Assembly: GCA_026389675.1 (NCBI GenBank)
Contig: JAPLHJ010000077.1
Span: 1 to 6,190 of the forward strand
DNA length: 6,190 bases
Direction: 5' to 3'
Source: Chloroflexota bacterium
GTDB lineage: Bacteria > Chloroflexota > Dehalococcoidia > GIF9 > UBA5629
Part shown: piece after piece, positions 1 through 5,962 of the stretch
Numbering within the stretch: the first letter of the stretch is position 1
How the letters are laid out: each line of letters opens with the position of its first letter
Notes under the pieces: model-generated
Told to the model about the DNA's origin: nothing
What the model saw: only the letters and a program-made list of their open reading frames with translations
Database searches by the model: none
Made by a program: the position numbers and the translations under genes

Positions 1-1003
1 CCTTTATATTTTCTGGAGGGAATGGTGCGGCACCGCTCAAGCACCATTCGAGGTTTGAGAAATCGATCTCCTTGAAAGCCGGCTGGCGGGACAGCTCTAT
101 ATATATGGTGGGCACGTTGACCAGGACGGTTGGCTTATGAGTCTTAATAAGGTTGATAACGCCCGCGATGTCCCTGGGGTTTGCCACCGCCACCTGAGTG
201 CTGCCCATGGCCATGCTCCACATGCCCAGGGCAAGGCCCGCCTGGTGGAAAAGCGGGAATGCAGATAGTACCGTGATTGATCCAGGTTTGGTGTCCAACC
301 AGGTTGTGAGCTGCTGTACGTGGTGCACCATGTTGTTGTGCGTAAGCGTGGCGCCCTTGGATGGCCCGGTAGTTCCCCCCGTATACTGCATCAGGCAGCT
401 GGCACCGGGGTCCATTTTTAATTCAGGTTGGGTTCCAGGATAGTTCTTGATTATATCCATATAGTGCTCGAAGTTTATGCCCGGTATCGATGGCAGGGCA
501 CCCGGCGCAGACGGCTTATCGGTGGGCAGAAAATCGGCAATGCCTGCCATGGCCACCACTTTCACGCCGGTATTGGCGATGATTGGGCCGACGTTGCCCC
601 ACAATAGGTCCATGGCCACCATAGCCCTGGCGCCGGAATCGTTCATCTGGTATTCCAGCTCTCTCTGCGTGAGCAGGGGGCTTAAGCCAGTGAGCACGCA
701 CCCTGCCTTTAATATCCCCAGGATGGAGATGAAATACGCCGGTACGTTGGGCAGGTGTACACCCACCACATCACCCGGCTTAAGCCCCTTCTCCCTGAGG
801 AAATTGGCGAACCTGTTGGACATGATGTCCAGCTCGGTGAAAGTTATGGGCGCCCCGGCATAATAGACAGCCACCCGATCCTTTACCTTCCCCACTGTCT
901 CCCGGAATACTTCTGAATATAGCTTTTTAGGGTACTTGAGCTTCTCCGGGACATTCTTGTCATAGTGCTCGAGCCATGGTTTTCCACTGTACGGGTCCTT
1001 CAT
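1..1003 (-). CDS. AMP-forming acyl-CoA synthetase (FadD-like), C-terminus cut off by window edge
   Basis: This gene encodes an acid:CoA ligase of the adenylate-forming (ANL) superfamily, which activates a carboxylic acid with ATP to an acyl-adenylate and then transfers it to CoA in the cytoplasm. The start at 1003 begins MKDPYSGKPW and has a GGGAGG ribosome binding site 8 nt upstream (1012-1017). About 334 residues are present. Visible motifs are the P-loop YTGGTTGPSKGA at residues 207-218, the substrate-pocket segment FPLFHQAG at 249-256, and SGAAP at 323-327. The TGGTTG form of the P-loop is that of long-chain FadD-type ligases rather than the commoner TSGTTG. The YGxTE motif, the hinge aspartate and the catalytic lysine of the C-terminal domain would lie outside the window, so roughly 60 percent of a usual 520-560-aa enzyme is seen. 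Substrate cannot be read from this part; fatty or aromatic acids are both possible. The family call is secure. Confidence 0.95.
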   Translation of the reverse strand, partial: MKDPYSGKPWLEHYDKNVPEKLKYPKKLYSEVFRETVGKVKDRVAVYYAGAPITFTELDIMSNRFANFLREKGLKPGDVVGVHLPNVPAYFISILGILKAGCVLTGLSPLLTQRELEYQMNDSGARAMVAMDLLWGNVGPIIANTGVKVVAMAGIADFLPTDKPSAPGALPSIPGINFEHYMDIIKNYPGTQPELKMDPGASCLMQYTGGTTGPSKGATLTHNNMVHHVQQLTTWLDTKPGSITVLSAFPLFHQAGLALGMWSMAMGSTQVAVANPRDIAGVINLIKTHKPTVLVNVPTIYIELSRQPAFKEIDFSNLEWCLSGAAPFPPENIK

Positions 1004-1055
1004 TCTTTCTGCCTCCCTTATCTTTTAATAGGTGAACATCCGAAGTTATAAAACT

Positions 1056-1064
1056 ATTGTACCA
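1056..1064 (-). promoter_or_regulatory. Possible extended -10 promoter for the acyl-CoA synthetase
   Basis: On the minus strand this reads TGGTACAAT, an extended -10 element (TG, one base, then TACAAT). It lies about 50 bp before the synthetase start codon. No good -35 box sits 16-18 bp upstream; the nearest reasonable hexamers, TTGGGC and TTGACT, are at the wrong distance. If active, it would let the synthetase be transcribed independently of the upstream gene at 2739. Confidence 0.35.
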
Positions 1065-1146
1065 TTAAGTAAGCGCCCAAGTCTCAGTCAATATGGGTGA
1101 TCTGCCACTGATAGTTGTATCACCTCTTAAGTTACAGCCATTGCCA

Positions 1147-1174
1147 CCAATCGTAAGTTTAACATTACAATTGG
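1147..1174 (-). terminator. Hairpin after the HpaB-family gene, possible terminator or processing signal
   Basis: The arms CCAATTGTAA and TTACGATTGG (minus strand) pair over ten positions, nine Watson-Crick and one U-G wobble, around an 8-nt loop. The hairpin lies about 41 nt past the stop codon of the HpaB-family gene. No run of T follows it on the minus strand, so it lacks the tail of a classical rho-independent terminator. It could instead be an attenuator, an mRNA-stabilising structure or part of a mobile-element end. The wobble pair forms only in the minus-strand transcript, which weakly favours a role in that direction. Confidence 0.45.
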
Positions 1175-1215
1175 ACTTATTTTCGGGGGGTCAGGTCACC
1201 TTTCTTCCGTTGCGA

Positions 1216-2739
1216 TTAAAGCTTATACGACTTGTCTACCGGCGGCAACTTGACAACAATCTCCGGCTCAGGCAAGTGCCCGTATACCGGGTCTTTCTGC
1301 CAGCCGTTGATATGTGCCACCCGTTTGGCGGCTGCCTTATACTTACCCCAGTTTGCACCAAAATAGAGGAACATTGTCTGAGCTGCCAGCGAACCTTCCC
1401 CATGTATATTGGCAACCTGATGGTAAGAGGAACAATAGTCTTTGACCAGCCTGCTTGCCTTGAGCCGGTCCTCCGTGGTCGCGCCGGCGCTTGCGGCCAG
1501 GTACTTCTCTATATAGGGCCTGATTTCAGGATTGTTCCAGTCTTTATAGGCAGGTACTGTTGCAGGTATGCCGCCGCTAATGTCCTGGATTAGTTTCATA
1601 GCGTGGTGCAGATTCTCTGCAAAAGTGAACTTGGCTATATTGGCATACATGCGGTTGGGCACGACCAGGTCAGTACCCGGAGCGCTTTCGCAATCGATGC
1701 AGGCCAGCTTGCTCAGCCCCGCCACCGATTCAGTATACATAGCCAGCCAGGCCAGTTTGTTGCGGATATGTTCGTATTTCTCGATCCCGTTGTACTCCGC
1801 CATTAACGCCGCTGAACCAGTGAGGGTCTCCAACTCGGCAGACATGCGGGATGAGCCGAAGAGACGGTGAAAAATCGCAAATGCATAGGTTATGTCACGG
1901 GAGAATTGCCATTCACCGCACATGAATACCCGCTCCCAGGGCACGAATACATCGTCGAATACTATCATACACTCCGTTGGCTGGCAGGCTGCGCTTATGG
2001 GGTAATCCCAGTATGCCTCTTCTTCAGTCAGCCGCACGGTCGGTTCGACGGCCAGCAATTTTACCCCTCTGGCATTGAGGGGAATGGCAAAGGCCAGGGC
2101 ATAATCCTTTTCCGCTTCGTCTGCATGTGCCCTGCAGGGTAATATTATCGCCTCGTTGGCACCGGGCGTTGCGCTGATATGTACCTTGGCGCCCCTTACT
2201 ACGATACCGTCCTTCTTCCTGTCGACCACCCTGACGTAGAAGTCCTTGTGTTGGACCTGTTTTGAAGCGCGGAGGCTTCTGTCGCCTTTGACGTCTGTAA
2301 TAGCACCAGTTATACCGATATCCTGTTTCTGTAGATATTTTCGGTAGGCCTCTACCCGATCGACATAGTGCGTGCCCAACTGTTTGTCCATCTTTGTAGC
2401 TGCCACCGTACAGGCCGCCAGTGCATCTATGCCCATGCAGTGAAGAACTATACCGCCCAAGGACCTCATGCCTGTAATAAAGCACTCCCTGCGCCTCAAG
2501 AGATCGGCCGACGACCTGGGTGCCACCAACAGAAAATTGATGTCCTCTCCGTCCTCATCCTTCGTTACAAAAAGGTCGTGGAACTTCGGGTCATTTGGCA
2601 GGACATAATCCATGGCTGATGCACGGATTATGCTCTGAATGGTTGGGTGAGCACGGACATCCCTGACCTTTTCTCCAAGGCACCAAACCTCCCTTCCGTC
2701 GTCCAGGCTCTTTAGATACTGTTCAACTGTCCTGATCAT
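1216..2739 (-). CDS. HpaB / 4-hydroxybutyryl-CoA dehydratase superfamily flavoprotein
   Basis: This 507-aa protein has the full length and layout of the 4-hydroxyphenylacetate 3-hydroxylase (HpaB) / 4-hydroxybutyryl-CoA dehydratase (AbfD) superfamily, which is FAD-binding with an acyl-CoA-dehydrogenase-like fold. An N-terminal domain spans about 4-270 and includes the recognisable FDDVFVPWERVF segment at 261-272. A helical C-terminal domain spans about 278-480 and includes ISGGIPATVP at 387-396 and NIHGEGSLA at 444-452. Cys101, His291, Glu256 and Glu448 fall where AbfD has Cys103, His292, Glu257 and Glu455. The other AbfD iron-sulfur ligands are replaced (Ile97, Arg298), and so are its catalytic Tyr and Lys (Gly295, Met299). 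A cubane-dependent dehydratase is therefore unlikely, and no typical HpaB substrate motif is visible either. The start has GGGAGG at 2746-2751, 6 nt upstream, and a strong promoter. The adjacent CoA ligase suggests an acyl-CoA or aromatic substrate. Superfamily certain, reaction unknown. Confidence 0.9.
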   Translation of the reverse strand: MIRTVEQYLKSLDDGREVWCLGEKVRDVRAHPTIQSIIRASAMDYVLPNDPKFHDLFVTKDEDGEDINFLLVAPRSSADLLRRRECFITGMRSLGGIVLHCMGIDALAACTVAATKMDKQLGTHYVDRVEAYRKYLQKQDIGITGAITDVKGDRSLRASKQVQHKDFYVRVVDRKKDGIVVRGAKVHISATPGANEAIILPCRAHADEAEKDYALAFAIPLNARGVKLLAVEPTVRLTEEEAYWDYPISAACQPTECMIVFDDVFVPWERVFMCGEWQFSRDITYAFAIFHRLFGSSRMSAELETLTGSAALMAEYNGIEKYEHIRNKLAWLAMYTESVAGLSKLACIDCESAPGTDLVVPNRMYANIAKFTFAENLHHAMKLIQDISGGIPATVPAYKDWNNPEIRPYIEKYLAASAGATTEDRLKASRLVKDYCSSYHQVANIHGEGSLAAQTMFLYFGANWGKYKAAAKRVAHINGWQKDPVYGHLPEPEIVVKLPPVDKSYKL

Positions 2740-2772
2740 GCGCTGCCTCCCATGATTTCATTGCGTTTTGTG

Positions 2773-2781
2773 ATTATAGCA
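2773..2781 (-). promoter_or_regulatory. Extended -10 promoter of the HpaB-family gene
   Basis: On the minus strand this reads TGCTATAAT: a consensus TATAAT preceded by TG at the extended -10 position. It lies 33 bp upstream of the start codon at 2739, which gives a leader of about 25-30 nt containing the GGGAGG ribosome binding site. The -35 region is weak (GTGTGA or TGTGAG), which is usual for extended -10 promoters. Confidence 0.7.
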
Positions 2782-2874
2782 TGAGAGCATGATGACTCAC
2801 ACGGCCGGGCTGATCACAAGCCAATAACTGTCGCCCGCTTTATTAAGTAGCCCAGTGAAGCTATAAGCCGTTCC

Positions 2875-2908
2875 GCCTGCGTTTAATAAAAAATCTACAG
2901 CAGCAGGC
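2875..2908. repeat. Inverted repeat overlapping a promoter -35, possible operator
   Basis: GCCTGC at 2875-2880 is matched exactly by its inverted copy GCAGGC at 2903-2908, with 22 bp between. The right arm lies in the -35/-10 spacer of the plus-strand promoter and the left arm lies just before its AT-rich upstream stretch. A regulator bound to both arms would straddle the -35 box. A 6-bp repeat with this spacing could also arise by chance. Confidence 0.25.
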
Positions 2909-2922
2909 AAAACTGTTATAAT
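2894..2922 (+). promoter_or_regulatory. Sigma-70-like promoter of the DhaL-like gene
   Basis: TCTACA (2894-2899, four of six matches to TTGACA) and a consensus TATAAT (2917-2922) are separated by the ideal 17 bp. An AT-rich tract at 2881-2893 sits where an UP element would be. Transcription would begin near 2929, leaving a leader of almost 60 nt before the start codon at 2987. The leader contains a small CGTG/CACG stem and a run of six T at 2951-2956. Confidence 0.7.
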
Positions 2923-2986
2923 ACAACGGCGTGGCGCGGCACGTCTATTGTTTTTTAAATCTAAATAAGGGAATGGGGGTTATCAG

Positions 2987-3694
2987 ATGTCTAAACAACC
3001 AGGCAACATCGATCTCGCGTCATTATTTCAAACAGTCACAGGCACACTTAATAACAATAGGGAAAGCTTGAATGAAGCTGACACGAGCAACCATGACCAC
3101 GGGGATAACATGGTTGATACCTTCGAAGTCATCACTCAAGCTATGAAGGAGAAAAAGGGGGCGGATCCTGCTGACCAGCTGGCGTATGCTGCCGAGATAT
3201 TACGACAGCGCAAGAGCGGGTCTGCACAGCTATACGCTAAAGGTCTTTCACAGGCGTCCCAAGAATTCCAGGGCCAGCAGGTCACTTCCGGTAATGCCAT
3301 GACTCTCATCCAAACGTTGTTGGGTGGAGGGCAGGCATCTGGGCAGCAACAGCAAAGCGGCGGTGTAGGCGATATATTGGGTTCGCTGCTTGGTGGGACC
3401 AATCAACAAGAGCAGCAGAGCGGCGGCGTAGGCAATATATTAGGATCGCTGCTTGGTGGAACCAATCAACAAGCGCCAGCCCAGCAGTCTTCCCAGGGCC
3501 TTGATATCGGTACCCTTCTCAACGCTGGCATGGCCTTTATGAATACCAAGTCCAAAGGCGGCAGCAATATCGAGGCGATCGTGAACGCGGTGGTCTCGAG
3601 CAGTGCTATGGGAGGCGGTTACCGGCAGCAATCCGGCAACCTTGTGGCTAGCGCACTTATGCAGGCAGTCCAGGGCATGGTTAACAAAAAGTAA
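2987..3694 (+). CDS. DhaL (DAK2)-like protein with inserted Gly/Gln-rich repeats
   Basis: This 235-aa protein, preceded by a GGGGG ribosome binding site 7 nt before ATG, appears collinear with DhaL, the nucleotide-binding subunit of dihydroxyacetone kinase. LNEADTSNHDHGDNM (28-42) matches the family's L-D-x3-GDxDHGxNM metal motif as recalled for E. coli DhaL. Asp37, His38, Gly39, Asn41 and Met42 are kept, but Asp30 and Asp35 become Glu30 and Asn35. SGSAQLYAKGLSQASQ (77-92) matches the GASGPLFG helix at nearly the same spacing. GGSNIEAIVNAVV (191-203) lies where the family has GDKTM, and SGNLVASALMQAV (216-228) matches the last helix. Residues 113-170 are an insertion rich in Gly, Gln and Ser carrying a 21-aa tandem repeat. 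No signal peptide or membrane segment is seen, and no DhaK or DhaM partner is nearby. Dihydroxyacetone kinase activity is unlikely; a structural or binding role is possible. The fold assignment is by eye. Confidence 0.6.
   Translation: MSKQPGNIDLASLFQTVTGTLNNNRESLNEADTSNHDHGDNMVDTFEVITQAMKEKKGADPADQLAYAAEILRQRKSGSAQLYAKGLSQASQEFQGQQVTSGNAMTLIQTLLGGGQASGQQQQSGGVGDILGSLLGGTNQQEQQSGGVGNILGSLLGGTNQQAPAQQSSQGLDIGTLLNAGMAFMNTKSKGGSNIEAIVNAVVSSSAMGGGYRQQSGNLVASALMQAVQGMVNKK
3356..3472 (+). repeat. 63-bp in-frame tandem duplication (one full copy, one shortened)
   Basis: Copy one is 3356-3418 and copy two is 3419-3472. Over the first 55 bp the copies differ at five positions, and four of these are silent. 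The single amino-acid change is Asp129 to Asn150. Each copy encodes SGGVG(D/N)ILGSLLGGTNQQ, a hydrophobic helix-like or glycine-zipper core flanked by Gln. The excess of silent changes suggests that the repeat has been kept as protein since it was duplicated. Confidence 0.9.
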
Positions 3695-3728
3695 ATGAGA
3701 GATTGTCCGGTTATTTGTTATCGATACG

Positions 3729-3759
3729 TTGAAGTGGCAATTGCAGGTCTAATTATTAA
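3729..3759 (+). promoter_or_regulatory. Weak candidate promoter for the acylase gene
   Basis: TTGAAG at 3729-3734 and TATTAA at 3754-3759 lie in the 108-bp gap before the acylase gene, 19 bp apart. Each box matches consensus at four positions or so and the spacing is longer than ideal. The gap holds no clear terminator after the DhaL-like gene, so read-through from the promoter at 2894 is an alternative source of transcription. Confidence 0.3.
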
Positions 3760-3790
3760 TAAATCCGGGGGTTTGCCATAACGGGGGATA

Positions 3791-3798
3791 TAAGGAGG
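3791..3798 (+). promoter_or_regulatory. Ribosome binding site and in-frame stop that fix the acylase start
   Basis: TAAGGAGG is a near-perfect Shine-Dalgarno sequence ending 4 nt before ATG at 3803. Its first three bases are also a TAA stop in the acylase reading frame (3791-3793). The protein therefore cannot start further upstream, which excludes a missed N-terminal signal peptide. Confidence 0.9.
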
Positions 3799-3802
3799 AA
3801 AT

Positions 3803-5962
3803 ATGAACATACCGGGTAATATTTGGAGAGACAAGCACGGTGTATGTCATGTTGATGGCAAAGACAGGGAAGAAGTTGTAGAACTGATGGGTTATGCTCA
3901 TGGGAAAGACCGTGGAATGCAGATGCTTTTGATGCGTATTCTCGGCCAGGGACGGACATCTGAGCTCCTCGATTCGAGTGATGAAATGCTTGAAATCGAC
4001 AAGTTTTTCAGGAGAATGAACTGGGCCGGTTCTACATCTCTTGAAGTCGATAAATTTTCTCCGGCGGCTAAGGGAGTAGCCGATGCGTACAACAGGGGAG
4101 TAACTAAAGCATTATCTGAAAAAATTCCGTGGGAATTCAAGCTTTTTGGTTACAAGCCCGAACCATGGCGCACCGAAGACTCCGTCCTTATCTCAAGGAT
4201 GATCGGATACCTGACACTGGCACAATCCCAGGGTGAGATGGAAAGGCTGCTTATTGAGCTTGTCCAGGCGGGCGTTGATGCGCAAAGGCTTGAGGAGCTT
4301 TTCCCGGGTATACTCGGAGAGCTTGATGTCGATCTCATTAAAAAGATAAAACTTCAGGAACGGATCGTTTCACCTGCATCCCTCTGGAATATAGCTGCGC
4401 CTATTATGATGGCATCCAACAACTGGGCGGTTTCCGGGCAGAAAACAACCTCAGGCAAACCGATTCTTGCCAACGACCCTCATTTGGAAGTAAACAGGCT
4501 TCCTAATGTCTGGTATGAAATGGTGCTGAAAACAAAGGATAGGTATGCCATGGGCGGGACTATGCCGGGCGTACCGGCGATCCTCGTAGGCAGGAACCCT
4601 GATCTTGCCTGGAGCGCCACCTATACATTTATGGACAGTACGGATTCATGGATCGAACAATGTAAAAACGGCAGTTATCTGCGCGAGCCGGAAAAGTGGC
4701 TGAAGTTTACCGAAAGAGTAGAGATGATCAAGAGGAAGAATAAAGATACTGTCACTGTAGTATTTTATGAAAACGACCATGGGGTACTTGAAGGCAACCC
4801 CTACGAGGAGGGCCACTATATAGCAACGGCATGGGCGCCTTCCCTATCGGGCGCTGTCACCTTTAACAGTTTCGTGAAGATGTGGGATGCAAAGACTGTC
4901 AAAGAAGGTATGGATATACTCGGATACGTGGAGTCAACATGGAATTTTGTTTTAGCTGATACACAGGGGAATATAGGTTATCAGATGTCGGGCCTTATGC
5001 CTAAAAGACGAGAGGGGATCAGCGGATTTGTACCGCTGCCTAGCTGGGAGGCAAAAAATAACTGGCAGGGCTTTGAAAAACCGGAAGACCTGCCGCGATG
5101 CTATAACCCACCAAGCGGCTATTTTGTTACGACCAACCAGGACCTTAACGAATTTGGAAAAGTCAGTCCCATCAATGCCGGGATGGGTCCCTACCGTTCA
5201 GACAGGGTAGGCAAGCTGCTTGCGGAAAATAACAAGATTAACTGTGAGTATATGTATAAAATACAACACGACGTGTTTTCAACCCAGGCAGAATCATTTA
5301 TGAAGATACTTGCCCCGCTTCTCCCACACTCAGAAAAGGTAAAAATACTCAAAGACTGGGACCTTGAATATTCCGCAGATTCGGAAGGAGCATATCTCTT
5401 TGACCAGTTTATCAAGGAGCTTTACAGGCTGGTTTTCGGTGAAAACGGGTTCGGCAGGGATGCCGCCTGTTATCTTGATGAACACACCGGAACATTCAAC
5501 GACTTTTACATAAATTTTGATCGTATACTCCTTTCTGAGGATTCGCTCTGGTTTGGTGGAAAGAAAAGAGAGGATCTCTATTTGCAGGCTTCGGAAAATG
5601 CCTTAAAAGAGCCACCACGGAAATGGGGTGATGCGAGGAAATTAGTACTTACGAATATCTTTTTTAGCGGTAAGCTCCCGCGCTTTCTCGGATTTGACCG
5701 CGGGCCGGTCACCATAATCGGTAGCCTGGCAACACCACATCAGGGTCAGATATTCCAAAGCGCTGGAAGGCAGACAAGCTTCGCACCGTCATTCAGAATG
5801 GTGACAGATCTTTCTACGGATGACATTTACACCAATATGTCAGGAGGACCATCAGACCGCAGGTTTTCAAAATGGTATTGCTCGGACCTGGACAACTGGA
5901 TGACAGGCAAATATAAAAAGATAGGCATTGATCCCGGACAGGAAAAAATTTTGTTTCAATAA
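3803..5962 (+). CDS. Penicillin-acylase-family Ntn hydrolase without signal peptide
   Basis: This 719-aa precursor belongs to the penicillin G acylase / acyl-homoserine-lactone acylase family, amidases that self-cleave into alpha and beta chains so that a new N-terminal serine becomes the nucleophile. The alpha-chain part has IWRDKHGVCHV (7-17) and the family helix GYAHGKDRGMQMLLMR (30-45). The cleavage site is Ala204/Ser205 in MASNNWAVSG, followed by SGKPILANDPHL (217-228). The pocket segment GTMPGVPAILVGRNPDLAWSA is at 252-272. Asn445 in TTNQD fits the oxyanion asparagine and Arg465 in YRSDR fits the conserved structural arginine. The beta chain would be about 515 residues. All key residues are present, so it should be active on an amide, though the acyl group and leaving group cannot be read. 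Family members are usually exported. This one begins directly at the mature fold, implying a cytoplasmic enzyme. Confidence 0.95.
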   Translation: MNIPGNIWRDKHGVCHVDGKDREEVVELMGYAHGKDRGMQMLLMRILGQGRTSELLDSSDEMLEIDKFFRRMNWAGSTSLEVDKFSPAAKGVADAYNRGVTKALSEKIPWEFKLFGYKPEPWRTEDSVLISRMIGYLTLAQSQGEMERLLIELVQAGVDAQRLEELFPGILGELDVDLIKKIKLQERIVSPASLWNIAAPIMMASNNWAVSGQKTTSGKPILANDPHLEVNRLPNVWYEMVLKTKDRYAMGGTMPGVPAILVGRNPDLAWSATYTFMDSTDSWIEQCKNGSYLREPEKWLKFTERVEMIKRKNKDTVTVVFYENDHGVLEGNPYEEGHYIATAWAPSLSGAVTFNSFVKMWDAKTVKEGMDILGYVESTWNFVLADTQGNIGYQMSGLMPKRREGISGFVPLPSWEAKNNWQGFEKPEDLPRCYNPPSGYFVTTNQDLNEFGKVSPINAGMGPYRSDRVGKLLAENNKINCEYMYKIQHDVFSTQAESFMKILAPLLPHSEKVKILKDWDLEYSADSEGAYLFDQFIKELYRLVFGENGFGRDAACYLDEHTGTFNDFYINFDRILLSEDSLWFGGKKREDLYLQASENALKEPPRKWGDARKLVLTNIFFSGKLPRFLGFDRGPVTIIGSLATPHQGQIFQSAGRQTSFAPSFRMVTDLSTDDIYTNMSGGPSDRRFSKWYCSDLDNWMTGKYKKIGIDPGQEKILFQ

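Larger units (their letters stand above)
1004..1215. other. Intergenic gap with hairpin and IS-like terminus
   Basis: This 212-bp gap between two same-strand genes holds no convincing reading frame. It contains a candidate minus-strand promoter near 1056-1064, a well-paired hairpin at 1147-1174 and, read on the minus strand, the string TGACCTGACCCCCC at 1185-1198, followed by GAAAATAAGTCC. That string resembles the TGA-and-C-rich ends of IS3-family insertion sequences as I recall them. A poor partial echo (TGAAC, then CCGAA) begins near 1032. A second, weak inverted repeat, GGTGAT at 1096-1101 with ATCACC at 1119-1124, surrounds a 17-nt loop. The stretch may be a small non-coding remnant of a mobile element, but no second matching terminus or target duplication was found. 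Confidence 0.4.

Noticed and set aside
198..863. Plus-strand open frames of 81 and 128 aa
   Set aside because: They lie antisense to the acyl-CoA synthetase, whose motifs are unmistakable, and they have no family-like sequence.
2024..2485. A 153-aa minus-strand frame inside the HpaB-family gene
   Set aside because: It is an out-of-frame shadow of the real gene, rich in Arg and Gly with no recognisable motif.
2930..2956. CGTG/CACG stem followed by six T in the leader of the DhaL-like gene, as an attenuator
   Set aside because: The stem is only 4 bp and the T-run starts 7 nt after it, too weak and too far for a terminator.
3764..3790. G-rich tracts CGGGGG repeated before the acylase start, as a terminator
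   Set aside because: The two tracts are direct, not inverted, copies and form no stem. No T-run follows.
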